From the NCBI GenBank assembly GCA_965197495.1, contig OZ240210.1:558001-622000 (forward strand): a stretch of 64,000 bases of DNA. Direction: 5' to 3'. The position numbers and the translations under genes were made by a program. The notes beneath the pieces are model-generated. The model saw nothing but the letters and a program-made list of their open reading frames with translations. It made no database searches and was not told the DNA's origin. This stretch comes from SMYC01 sp965197495 (GTDB taxonomy: Bacteria; Acidobacteriota; Vicinamibacteria; Marinacidobacterales; SMYC01). How positions within the stretch are numbered: the first letter of the stretch is position 1; each line of letters opens with the position of its first letter. Of this stretch, positions 43,120-51,875 are shown piece after piece.

Positions 43120-43518
43120 CTATCGGTGACTATATTCCAGCAACTCTGCGCCGTTCTCGGCCAGAGCAAGCTCCAGCGCTCGAATGGAGCCTTCCAACTC
43201 GTTACAATCCAGGTTTTCCAGCTGCAACGTATCGCGGAAGAGGACACGGCTACCTTCTTCGTCGTCGAGCACAAACGCTCCATGTACCATCGTTCGGTTC
43301 ATCTGGAGGAGGCGTTTGAAGAAATCTCCGGGAATCTCGGGGACATCCATGATGAGCTGTTCGAGGATGACGATCGGTGGTTCGCAGTCGATGATCAGGT
43401 TTCGAATTCCATTCTCCTCATCCTCCACGATGACCAACTCCTCGGCCTCATCCTCGCTGACGATGTTCATATCGATATCGAGCAGATAGCCCTTGACCAA
43501 ATCCAGGTTCTCGGACAT
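43120..43518 (-). CDS. DUF2170 (YjfI-like) protein
   Basis: 132 residues, acidic: NLDLVKGYLLDIDMNIVSED, GIRNLIIDCEPPIVILEQLI, LLQMNRTMVHGAFVLDDEEG, LQLENLDCNELEGSIRALEL. This is the DUF2170 pattern of E. coli YjfI, encoded with the PspA-like YjfJ. It probably acts with PspA at the membrane. Directly upstream of pspA and three bases after the stop of the broken J-domain gene. A second, truncated DUF2170 occurs at 44391. Complete. Confidence 0.85.
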   Translation of the reverse strand: MSENLDLVKGYLLDIDMNIVSEDEAEELVIVEDEENGIRNLIIDCEPPIVILEQLIMDVPEIPGDFFKRLLQMNRTMVHGAFVLDDEEGSRVLFRDTLQLENLDCNELEGSIRALELALAENGAELLEYSHR

Positions 43519-43520
43519 GT

Positions 43521-43812
43521 TTACTTCTCCTGTTTGTTTGTCTCGCTCTCCAGCCGCTTTTGCGGCTGTTCGTAAGCACTGTTCAACCGTTGCGTCAGTT
43601 CATCGGCGATTTTTCGTTTCACGGGGTCCTTCGAGATCAGATCCGGATGATATTTCCGCAACAGCCGTTCGATGCTTCCGAACCGTGGCAAAGTTGAAAC
43701 CATAGGACACCTCCGGGTTGGAATACAGCTCGGCCAGCTCCGGAACGACGCCCCGTGGCCGTAGTCGCGGCCTGCCGGCCATCGTGGCCCCGAGTTTAGC
43801 TCTGGCGTCCAC
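43521..43812 (-). pseudogene. J-domain protein, frameshifted (copy 2)
   Basis: Frame 1 (from 43812) reads PELAELYSNPEVSYGFNFAT then V-R; frame 2 continues IERLLRKYHPDLISKDPVKR, KIADELTQRLNSAYEQPQKR to 43521. The order, including the HPD motif that stimulates DnaK ATPase, matches the intact J protein at 44560-44916. A small indel at ~43677 breaks the frame. Lies just before DUF2170 and pspA. Confidence 0.65.
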
Positions 43813-44390
43813 GTGCCCGACCGACGCGATCCCGTCCGCCCGAGTCAGGACGGATCTCGGCTCGAATGAAGCGGATCACGCGGGTCACCAGATCCAACGA
43901 TTCAGTTCCTCAGAAACCACGTTCACGACGACGTTGCGTACCGACGATAATCATAACTCAATATTCGACAGCGATTCCATTCGCACGATTCTCTCGACGA
44001 TTGTGGCTCGTGCATTCTGCAACACGATGACCTAACCCTTCCTCTCGTAACATTTACGCAGTTTTCCCAAAACCTGGCGCACCATCCGACTCAGTAGCGA
44101 GCTCGTGAAGGACTAGGCGAACGACATCCTCATCCTGCGCGCGAAGCGGCAGGACGAGAAAGACAATGTCAGTACGGAACGCGGAGGGACGCGGCGGGTT
44201 TTGGACGCCACAAGCCTCCTTTGGCCCTTCAGGGGGGCGAGCAGGTCCATTTTGGCCAAAGATTCCGTTCCTCCCCAAAATTCGCCTCCCCTGAACTGAT
44301 CCTGTCTGTCTCCCTCTCTGGAGCCTTCATCCTTTCGGCCACCTCCTCGCCCTCTAGAGTCTAATTTCTCCTATGCCAGGTGTCTCATCA
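43813..44390. other. Gap between the two J-domain/DUF2170 modules
   Basis: No recognisable gene. A minus-strand frame at ~44060-44170 (VFLVLPLRAQDEDVVRLVLH) looks protein-like and could be a remnant. There are T/C-rich patches at ~44290-44380. The promoter for the downstream DUF2170-pspA run may be here, but I cannot point to -35/-10 boxes with confidence. Confidence 0.3.
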
Positions 44391-44594
44391 TCATAGGCAC
44401 AGAGGGGCGGCTGCAGCGGTAGCGTAGCGGGCGACTGTCAAGTTGAACCTGCACTGTTTGTAGTCCGAACATCTATCGAGTACCAGGATCGGCGGCTCAC
44501 AAGCAACCACAAAGTTCTTGATGCCGCTCTCCTTGCCTTGCCTCTGGCGAATCACTTTTTCAAGCTTCTTCCAGTCTTTCTCGAAGCTGTTCAT
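44391..44594 (-). pseudogene. DUF2170 fragment (copy 1)
   Basis: MNSFEKDWKKLEKVIRQRQG then ESGIKNFVVACEPPILVLD aligns with NGIRNLIIDCEPPIVILE of the intact DUF2170 gene. After that the sequence is unrelated. The start overlaps the end of the J-domain gene, so module 1 had the same J-DUF2170 order as module 2. Confidence 0.6.
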
Positions 44595-44916
44595 AGGCGT
44601 GGTTCAACTTCTTAACGAGTTCAGTTGCGATCTTCTGCCTCGCCGGGTCGGAACAATGGAGGTCGGGATGATACTTTCGCAGAAGCCGCTTCCAAGCTCT
44701 TCGCACGGTTGCCAGATCGGAAGCATAAGGGGCTTCGAGGTTAGCGTAGTATTCCGCGAGCAGGGGATCGACGTTGGGACTCTTTCGTGCCGTCGGTCCG
44801 TCGGATTTGTATCCGCGGTCAGCCGACCCAGACGCAAAGGGCGCTTCCTCACCGCACGGCACAGAAAGGGCACGTATGACCGTGAGCAGGCGCGACATCA
44901 AACTCATTGTTTGCAA
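44560..44916 (-). CDS. J-domain protein (copy 1)
   Basis: 118 residues. The C-terminal half is a minimal J domain: PYASDLATVRRAWKRLLRKY, HPDL (HPD motif), ARQKIATELVKKLNHAYEQL. The N-terminal part has a short hydrophobic start (MSRLLTVIRALSV) that might associate with the membrane; several ATGs (44916, 44907, 44898) are possible starts. J proteins recruit DnaK/Hsp70; here it may act on PspA assemblies (inference). It lies 21 bases after the channel gene, on the same strand. Confidence 0.75.
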   Translation of the reverse strand: MQTMSLMSRLLTVIRALSVPCGEEAPFASGSADRGYKSDGPTARKSPNVDPLLAEYYANLEAPYASDLATVRRAWKRLLRKYHPDLHCSDPARQKIATELVKKLNHAYEQLRERLEEA

Positions 44917-44937
44917 CCTCGCCGCACGAGACTCCGC

Positions 44938-45683
44938 TTAGATCTTGCCGTCCGTGATTACGATCAGATGGTCGTTAGCCTCCACTTTGAAATCGGTCGC
45001 TGGGTTGGTCACGACCTGCTTTCCTCTCTGTACCGCAAGTACGATGCTGTTTCTAAGCCGCTTCATCTCCGAAATGACCTCGAGAAATTCGTGACCATCC
45101 AACGCTGCGGGAAGTTGGACCTTCATGAGAGCATTGGCCGAGCGGGAGGATAGGACCTCTGAGAGGACCTTGGTAATGCCGTGATCGAGAGTGGCGCTTG
45201 CAATCAGGCAGCTGCTGAACTCGGACCCCACTATTACCTCATCGGCGCGGGCTCGCTCGCAATGTTGCACGTTCTCCTTGTTGACCAATTCTACGATTGT
45301 GTACGCCTCCGGGTTAAAAGTCTCCACGGTCAGTGTTGAAAGCACGACCTTTGCGTCCCTTGCGTTGGCCTCCAAGGCATCGTCTCCCAAGATGACCACT
45401 GTGGTCGCATCTTGTACGTTGGCACGCTTCAGATTTTCCTCGGTCACGCTCCCGGAGATGAAGTGCAGGTCGGCGTCGTCCACGGGTTTCATGTCCGTCT
45501 CTGCGAGCAGAACAATCGGTGTTCGAGCACATCGTTCGTCAGATCGAAGCTCATGGAGAATGTCCCGTGCTCGATGGTTCCACCCGCACAGAATAACGTG
45601 ACATTTGAACTTGTACGTCCCCATACCGCGCTCTCTTTTGAACCGCTTCTCAATGAAGACACCAGCAACTGTCGCTGTGAAGA
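44938..45683 (-). pseudogene. K+ channel-type protein reduced to its RCK/TrkA_N module
   Basis: The minus strand starts abruptly with GIFTATVAGVFIEKRFKRER, the end of the inner pore helix of two-TM potassium channels, and goes on with the TrkA_N domain: YKFKCHVILCGWNHRARDIL, PIVLLAETDMKPVDDADLHF, TTVVILGDDALEANARDAKV. It ends with a TrkA_C-like VEANDHLIVITDGKI. The outer helix and the selectivity filter are missing, cut at 45684 by a 115 bp inverted-repeat element. The rest could still be translated from codons in that element, but could not conduct ions. Confidence 0.75.
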
Positions 45684-45798
45684 TGCCTTGGTGCATAAAT
45701 ACAGGTAAGTCATTGATTCCATTGACTCTGCTATTTTTGCACCAAAAACGTAACCTGCTGATTCCTTTAGAGTTGTCCAGAGTTATGCACCAAGGCAC
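45684..45798. mobile_element. 115 bp inverted-repeat element with IS5-type ends
   Basis: Begins tgccttggtgcataa and ends ttatgcaccaaggca, a perfect 15 bp inverted repeat very close to the 18 bp ends of the intact IS5 at 12231-13318 (tgccttggtgcacaactc). No coding content. It lies exactly between the beheaded channel gene and the beheaded STAND-type gene: a MITE or a deleted IS5. Confidence 0.75.
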
Positions 45799-47216
45799 CA
45801 CTTCTCCTTCAGGCGACCGGCGGTATCGGCAAGACCGTATTTATGGAGACGCTCGCGACCAAGCTGGCCAACGACCACGAGGTCGTATTCTTCGACTGCT
45901 TTGGCGGAGGAGCGTACCGTTCTCCCGAAGACGCCCGGCACTTGCCAAAGAAAGGACTAGTGCATATTGCGAATACGCTCGCGTTCCGCGGCCTGTGCGA
46001 TCCGATGCTCCCTGACAATCCCGACTTACAGGCGTTGCTCAAAACGTTCCGGCGCCGTCTCGTTCAGTGTCTCAATACCATCGCCAGAGTGGCGCCTGGA
46101 AGAAAGTTCGCGTTGCTAATTGATGCCATAGATAACGCCGACATTGCCGCCCGTCGGCGCAGTGAAGACTGCTTTCCGATCAAGTTGCTGGAAAGCCTCG
46201 ACACTGAGCCCATTGACGGCCTTAAGCTCATTGTTTCGTGCCGCCCAGAACGTATACCGGCAACCTATGCTAAATACGACGAGTTTGAGCTGCACCCATT
46301 CACCAAGCACGAGACCGCATCGTTTCTGCGTGCGCGACTGAAGAAGCTTTCTGACGTAGAAATCAACGTCGCGCATGCGCGCTCAGGCGGCAACCCTCGT
46401 GTGCTCGACTACATTCTCAAAACCGGGCGTGGGTTGCTGGACGCCTCCGAGATAAACAAGGGGATCGAGCTCGACGAGCTCATCCAGAAGCGAATCACCG
46501 ATGCGCTTGCCACAGCAAGAGAGCGCGGTTACGAGCAGAAGGACATCGACGCGTTCCTTGCTGGCCTAGCCGTGCTTCCGCCACCCGTGCCTCTTGACGA
46601 ATACGCCGGCGCGCATGGCATAGCGCCGGATGCGATTAAAAGCTTTGCGGCAGACCTGAGCCCGCTGCTGGAACGGACAAACCAAGGACTCATGTTTCGA
46701 GATGAGCCGACCGAAACACTCGTTCACAAGCGTTACGCTTCATCCGTAGACGCACTGCGCCGCGTCGCTTCAAATCTTCTGGCACGTCAGGACGTGTCGG
46801 TATACGCGGCGCGCTCTCTTCCCGGTCTTCTGCATCAACTAGGCGATAGCGAGCGGCTATTCGCACTCGCCTTTGACGACCGTATGCCCTCTGCTATCAC
46901 GAGTACCGTCGGCAAACGGAACGTGCGATACGCGAGACTCAAGGCCGCAACGCTCCATGCAGCTCTACGGAAGGATCACAATAGCCTTGTCCGGCTGCTG
47001 CTCGAACTCTCGACCATTGCCGCCGTTGATCAGCGCGGCAGCGACTATATTATCGACCATCCTGATCTCGTTGTGGCCGCTCGGGACGTCGATGCCACGC
47101 GCCGGCTTTTCGAAACAAAAACGGGCTGGCCGGGAACCCGCCACGCCCGGCTTGCCATTGCCAACACTCTCTCTGGCGAATCGGAAGAATCCTACCGTCA
47201 CGCTCAGCCGAAGTGA
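45799..47216 (+). pseudogene. STAND-type P-loop NTPase fragment
   Basis: The frame is open from the element edge and reads LLQATGGIGKTVFMETLATK: the Walker A GGIGKT is just inside. Next come FALLIDAIDNADIAARRRSE (Walker B), KLIVSCRPERIPATY (sensor region), HPFTKHETASFLRARLKKLS and a helical ARSGGNPRVLDYILKTGRGL, the order of NACHT/STAND ATPases. The Avs-type antiviral sensors are one such class. The N-terminal effector domain and the C-terminal sensor repeats are both gone; it ends after EESYRHAQ. Seen: domain order. Inferred: defence role. Confidence 0.6.
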
Positions 47217-47218
47217 AG

Positions 47219-47382
47219 AATCGCAGATGTCTCAATCTCGCATGTCCGTTGCGGGGCAAAGTCAGTTCCGGAAACATCGTTCGCCACGGATTCTACCGAA
47301 CCAGTTCCTGGAAACGCCGTCGATACCGGTGCGGCGAGTGCGGAAAGACGTTCTCTTCGACGAAAGGCACGCCCTACTACCC
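47219..47382 (+). pseudogene. Zinc-ribbon transposase N-terminal fragment
   Basis: The plus strand reads RCLNLACPLRGKVSSGNIVR, HGFYRTSSWKRRRYRCGECG, KTFSSTKGTPYY. The paired cysteines and 'RYRC..CGKTFSSTKGTPYY' are typical of IS1-like transposase starts. Cut by R3 at 47385. Confidence 0.5.
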
Positions 47383-47384
47383 GT

Positions 47385-47560
47385 GAGGTCAAAATACTCA
47401 TGCGGCTTCCCGATGGTAGAAACGTAGCAACCCGCCAAGCCGTTCACGGGAGCGCACCATAGACACTAAGCTGCTGATTTATGGTCTATTTCAAAAGGGC
47501 CGAGTTTTGGCTGTGCCTTCTATTTATTCATCCGCGCGCACCGAACTTGACTAGTCGGTC
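47385..47560. repeat. Cluster of R3, E-element right end and R6
   Basis: R3 reversed at 47385-47449; the E-family right part (gctgctgatttatggtctat ... ccgagttttggc) at 47459-47512; R6 (gccttctatttattcatccg) at 47515-47535. Each breaks off at the next. Confidence 0.65.
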
Positions 47561-48362
47561 TGCCGGGACCATGTCGGCATGATTTCGTCGTTTGTTCGCG
47601 CTCTCGTCTCTAGAGGACCTAGAACCGAGGCCGGGGCTACCGCGGCGCAGCGGGCTAGCACGTTCTGGTCCAGGTGCGGCCCGGGCCTGGACCCAGGTTT
47701 CCGCTCGGGAGCGTGGCATCCCGTCCTGTGCCAAAACTCGGCCCTTTTGAAATAGGCCACAAATCAGCAACTTAGTGTCTGTGTTTGCGACCGGGCCAAG
47801 GGCCGTGGGCTTTACAATCGTCTTGGGTGGGCGGGTCGTCACCATGCAGATGACCACCTAGTCCCCTGGGTCTTTGATTACTATACAAAGTTAGGCTTTT
47901 AACCAGCCCGTGCCGTGCGGCGGCGGAAAAGAGGCCACCCGAGAGGCTCAGAATCGAGGCCGGGCTACGACGCTGCCAAGAACTGCCCTCTGAGGCTGAG
48001 ATCCCACCATGGTTGATCTTCGACTCTCGTCTAATTCCGACTCCTGATTTGTCCCCCTTTCGCTGACCGGGAACAACCGTTACTACTAAAGCCGACCTCG
48101 CCGGTCTCGAGTCGCTGTACGGTTACTCTCGTTCCCAAGTCCCGTATTCGTTCAGGGCACTCCACTCGTCGTCCCTCCGTGAACGTCCCTTGAGATTGGG
48201 AGAGAAAGGAACCGTCAAAACGGCTTCGCTGAAACTGTGTGCTGTTGGGCTTCGTGGGTCGCTTCCATTGATGACTGAGTGCCCGGCGCTTCTTGTGCTT
48301 TCCGAAGAACACGATGGAAGCACCCCTGAAAGGGCTTTAGGCCAAACCAGGAAAGGGGAGAA
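47561..48362. repeat. Gene-free stretch with R5 and E-element fragments
   Basis: R5 fragments at ~47605-47715 and 47905-47975; a reversed E-element right half at 47721-47795 (gtcctgtgccaaaactcggc). 48030-48360 has only short frames of mixed quality; I see no gene there. Confidence 0.5.
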
Positions 48363-48890
48363 GTGAACAACCACCGCCTAGAAGGCGGTGGCTTCAAGGG
48401 CTGTCAATTGGAAATTGACTGTCGTCGTGAAGAGGCTCGCCATCCTGGGAGTCTATGTACTCCTTTACCATCTCGTCCGTTATGCTTCCTGAACTCACCG
48501 CCAGATATCCTCGGGCCCAGAAGTGCCGGCCCCAAAACTTCTTCCTCAGGTGAGCAAACTCCTGAAGGAGTACTCGGGAGCTTATTCCTTTTAGCCACTG
48601 CACGATCGTACTCAAGGTCCTGGTGTGGTCGGTAGGATACGAACACGTGGACGTGGTCGCGTGCAACCTTACCCGAGATTATGTGCAGCTCATGTTCCAT
48701 CGCGATCTGACGAATCAGATCGCGCACACGAACCGCTACTGGACCGATCAAAACCTTTTTACGATATTTCGGTATCCAAACGATGTGCGCTTTTAGGTCC
48801 GTTTTCGTGTGCGCTCCGTGCCTGTAGTGACGCACGCGACCACAATACCACGATCTTCTCTTCGCCTAAAGGCGAGGGGTTTCGACCATC
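48363..48890 (-). mobile_element. IS200/IS605-type element
   Basis: Flanked by hairpins, not inverted repeats: ccaccgcctagaaggcggtgg-type palindrome at 48369-48390 and tcgcctaaaggcga at 48864-48877. These are the single-strand end structures cut by Y1 transposases. Contains only tnpA, with a frameshift. Confidence 0.75.
48394..48835 (-). pseudogene. tnpA: IS200 Y1 (HUH) transposase TnpA with a frameshift
   Basis: From 48835: HIVWIPKYRKKVLIGPVAVR, IISGKVARDHVHVFVSYRPH with the HUH motif (HVH). At ~48612 the frame changes; the other frame gives LSTIVQWLKGISSRVLLQEF, GRHFWARGYLAVSSGSITDE, the catalytic tyrosine region. One extra T (gaccttgag) explains it. Total ~143 residues, normal for the family. 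Inactive unless this is a sequencing error. Confidence 0.82.
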
Positions 48891-48910
48891 CCCGGAAGAG
48901 ACACTAAGGG

Positions 48911-49708
48911 TCAGCTGAACCGGCGAACAGCTTGGCGCAAGTAGATGATTTGGAGAATCTCATCCATGGTGGGTTCACGGCCAACCTTGGCAAGAAAATT
49001 GGCCGCAACATCGGTGTCGTTCGCCGGCGCGCTTCCGGAAGGATCTACGAGCGAGTCCACGTACCGAACCGCAGTCACAAGCATCTGGGCATAGTTCAAG
49101 AACGCCGTAGCCCACGGCTCGCTCGTAGTAACGCGATTTGAAATGTGAACGTCCAGGAAAGCGGACGAAATGGCATCGAGAGCAGCATGAACAGCGTCGA
49201 GTACGCTCTGGATCGAGGCAAGGGTAGTCGGATCTAGAGACTTCGCATCGGGATCGATCGCCAGTTTCAGATCCGAGTGACTGATACGTTTATTACGCCA
49301 GCCACGTGCCGATTTAGCGTTTTCAGTTGCAGTAGCAGCAAAAGACTCCACTCGAGCAAGCAACTCTTGGTCGTCACAAACGTCCGGGAACTGAGCACGC
49401 AACTTCAGGTCGTAACGAAAGCCCTGGAGCCGCCCAACAGTGATGTTCTGTTTGCCTCCGCTCTTGACAGGGTCGGTCAGCCGGGTGATGTGGAGCAATA
49501 GATCGCGCCAGAAAAGTTGCTGCACCTCCGACATAAACGGACCACTAAACGTATTGATGAACTCGATATTGGCCGGGTCACCGAAAAGAGCCCGGTACTC
49601 GTTGAGTCTGACCAATCCGTTCGCCCAATCGTACAAGACGCCGTTAACGATGGCCCCAAACTTATCGCCGAGCTTCTCCTGATAGTCGCGCTTCAGCTCA
49701 TCGTTCAT
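48911..49708 (-). CDS. AbiU2-like HEPN protein
   Basis: 265 residues, all-helical. FMSEVQQLFWRDLLLHITRL with TDPVKSGGKQNITV is the signature of the AbiU2 HEPN family; SARGWRNKRISHSDLKLAID carries the HEPN R-x(4-6)-H element (RNKRISH), the likely RNase site. HEPN proteins often act as toxins in abortive infection. Its ATG at 49708 lies at the end of the small frameshifted gene upstream, with a few bases of overlap, suggesting a two-gene unit. Complete. The defence role is inferred from family and location. Confidence 0.65.
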   Translation of the reverse strand: MNDELKRDYQEKLGDKFGAIVNGVLYDWANGLVRLNEYRALFGDPANIEFINTFSGPFMSEVQQLFWRDLLLHITRLTDPVKSGGKQNITVGRLQGFRYDLKLRAQFPDVCDDQELLARVESFAATATENAKSARGWRNKRISHSDLKLAIDPDAKSLDPTTLASIQSVLDAVHAALDAISSAFLDVHISNRVTTSEPWATAFLNYAQMLVTAVRYVDSLVDPSGSAPANDTDVAANFLAKVGREPTMDEILQIIYLRQAVRRFS

Positions 49709-50029
49709 GTAGAAGACTCCTTCGGTTGCGAATCAGGCATCTTTTGGCGTGGCGGGAGGTCGAACAGTGCCCGGTCCTGGTCGCGCTCGCTGCGCAGGTC
49801 GAGCACGTGTCTCAAGCGTGGCCGCCGGTCTAGCCCCATCAAATCCCGATCTTCTCTCGATGTCCTCGACCGCTGCCGTCTGTGACAGGGCCGCCCTCCT
49901 TGGCAGAAAAACCTCCGTCCAACGGTCATCGAGTACCTGCGGACAGTCCGTGCGGATGATTTCAAGGAACCACGCGCGAACCTCAATGTAGAGCTGCTCT
50001 GGTGGGTGTTTCCTGGTTGTTCGGGGCAT
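49705..50029 (-). pseudogene. Small unknown gene upstream of the HEPN gene, apparently frameshifted
   Basis: From the ATG at 50029: KHPPEQLYIEVRAWFLEIIR, CPQVLDDRWTEVFLPRRAAL, AAVEDIERRSG. At ~49860 natural-looking sequence changes frame to GLDRRPRLRHVLDLRSERDQ, DRALFDLPPRQKMPDSQPK and ends next to the HEPN start. About 108 residues if joined. Unrecognised; it could be a partner such as an antitoxin of the HEPN protein. Confidence 0.4.
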
Positions 50030-50149
50030 AACGGGATGATCGTAGCATCATCGCAGCCGATTCGGCGGGCATCTGGGCAACAAGTAGCCAGATTTCGCGC
50101 ATGATGGCCCCAGCGGGGCCGCTCGAATATAACCGTTCTTGGTATAACC

Positions 50150-50274
50150 GCGTCCTGTGCCAAAACTCAGCCCAGCCGGCATCGACGAAAGAACTGCGCC
50201 TCTCGAAATCAAACTCAAATTCTAGCACGCGAACGGGTTACGCGGCGGCCCCAACATTTGACTGCCGAAGCACC
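50150..50274 (-). mobile_element. Non-autonomous element E4 (reversed copy of E3)
   Basis: About 125 bp; its reverse complement runs from gggtgcttcggcagtcaaat to gctgagttttggcacaggac and matches 32793-32921 along most of its length. No flanking duplication identified. Confidence 0.6.
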
Positions 50275-50400
50275 CATCGGTGGCGTCGTCGGATCGACCG
50301 GCGCGAAGCAGCCACCGATCCATGACAGGTCTAAACCGCGCAATCAAGGCTGGATCGACTTCTTGCGGAGCACACCTGGCTATAGAAAAATGCGGTTCAC

Positions 50401-50739
50401 GTGATCGAGTGTAAGGGCAAGAGCCCAGGCGGAACCGTATCGCTCGAAGAGGTGACAGACAGGCTCGGCAAGCTTCCCATCGTGCAGGACTACGTGGCGA
50501 GCCGGGAGCATTTACGCGAACGCAATCAGACCTACGCCTTCTGGACTACCGGCGCGTTTGAGGCGGATGCCCTCGACAAGCTGAAATCTGAACAGGCACA
50601 CCGCAGGAGACGGCCGATCGCCTGGAAAGATGGCGCGGCTGTACGCAAGCTCGCGTCGAATCTAAGACTCAAAACCATCGGCGACGCCTTGGACCAACAC
50701 TTCATGAAACATCCCCTAGCGAAGGCGACTGCATCGTAA
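50401..50739 (+). pseudogene. Restriction-nuclease-like C-terminal fragment
   Basis: The frame opens after a stop and reads VIECKGKSPGGTVSLEEVTD, then RLGKLPIVQDYVASREHLRE. 'IECKG' is the E-x-K strand of PD-(D/E)xK nucleases of the Mrr/NERD kind. No start codon or upstream nuclease helix is present. It ends FMKHPLAKATAS. A remnant of a defence gene. Confidence 0.45.
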
Positions 50740-51032
50740 AAGGTGACGGGCGGCCACCACCATCAAGGCGGTCGCGGGAACCCGGCCAGCGTCGAACAGT
50801 ACGGCGGCGAGAAGGTCACGCGTCGCGTCTTCGGGCGGGCTTGTCTTTCAGAGGTTCCACCCCACTGAGGGCATTGCTGGCCGCAATTCTGCGGCCAGCA
50901 TCTCTGAAGGGGTGCGCCAGCGGAGGTGGAGGCCCGCGATTCGACGCACAGACCTCCGCTGGTTTACTGGCGCATCCCACAAGCTCTCATAAGCAAAGTG
51001 TGTCGCTATCGTCTGGGGGGGAACTTGCCCGT
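50740..51032. other. No recognisable gene
   Basis: Only short antisense frames; nothing with family features. It contains an imperfect palindrome around 50880-50960 (ccagcatctctgaaggggtg region) that I cannot interpret. Confidence 0.3.
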
Positions 51033-51275
51033 CGTGTCCAAAAACACGAACGAACTCAAGACCTGCATCAGCCGGAGCGTTTCGGATAGACGCGTCTAGG
51101 CTCTGCACGCCGATCGCCTCTCACCAGCCCGGCGCCCGCAGAAAATTTTTGCGGACTTCAAGAACGCCTCTAGGATTCTAGCTTCCATTGGCGAACCAAG
51201 CGTAGACACCTCTAATCCGAAACGTCCCGGCGCGCCGGTCTTGAGTTCGTTTGTGTTTTTGGACACGACGGGCTC
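51033..51275. mobile_element. ~243 bp element bounded by inverted R2 ends
   Basis: R2 ends in opposite orientation: cgtcgtgtccaaaaacacga at 51033 and tgtttttggacacgacgggc near 51275. The inner sequence has no gene. It looks like a MITE or an internally deleted element whose ends recur alone elsewhere in the window. Confidence 0.55.
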
Positions 51276-51381
51276 GACACCTACTTCACCACTAGATCTG
51301 CTCAGACGAGTGGCGATCTCGTCCGGCTACGGCTTCCCCGGCCCGTGCGCCTGAGAGGCGTTCGGATCGTCACGGGGCGCT

Positions 51382-51801
51382 ATTCTCACGAGTATCCCCG
51401 CCGGCATCGCTCTCGATGCGTTGGAGCAGGCGCTACACGAGCGCCGACTAAACCCAGAAGATCCATTGGTGCACCACAGCGATCGCGGCGTGCAGTACGT
51501 CTCGCTCCGTTACACCGAGCGGCTCGCCGAGGCGGGCATTGAGCCGTCCGTCGGCAGCCGAGGCGACTCCTACGATAACGCTTTGGCTGAATCCATCATC
51601 GGCCTCTACAAAACCGAGGTGATCCGGCGACGCGGGCCCTGGCGTGGTCTCGAGGACGTCGAGTGCGCCACCCTTGAGTGGGTGCATTGGTACAACACGC
51701 AACGACTCTTGGAGCCGATCGGAAATGTCCCCCCGGTCGAGTACCAGATGAACTATTATCGGTCGCAGGAAGGCTCGCTAGAGATGGCGAGACTCAAATA
51801 A
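51382..51801 (+). pseudogene. IS3-family transposase, C-terminal fragment
   Basis: The plus strand reads AILTSIPAGIALDALEQALH, DPLVHHSDRGVQYVSLRYTE (second catalytic D), SRGDSYDNALAESIIGLYKT (third catalytic E) and WVHWYNTQRLLEPIGNVPPV. The first catalytic aspartate region and ORFA are gone. It is followed by an IS3-like right end (~51805-51835, gtctccggaaaacccggag) just upstream of mcrB. Confidence 0.8.
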
Positions 51802-51875
51802 AACAGTCTCCGGAAAACCCGGAGTGGTTCAATCATGGAGACGCCCGGAGGTCAGAGGGCTGACAGGAGGAATCG

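Noticed and set aside
48031..48374. Minus-strand frames next to IS200 as a possible TnpB (IS605 OrfB) tail
   Set aside because: No RuvC residues or zinc-finger cysteines are visible, so I could not support it.
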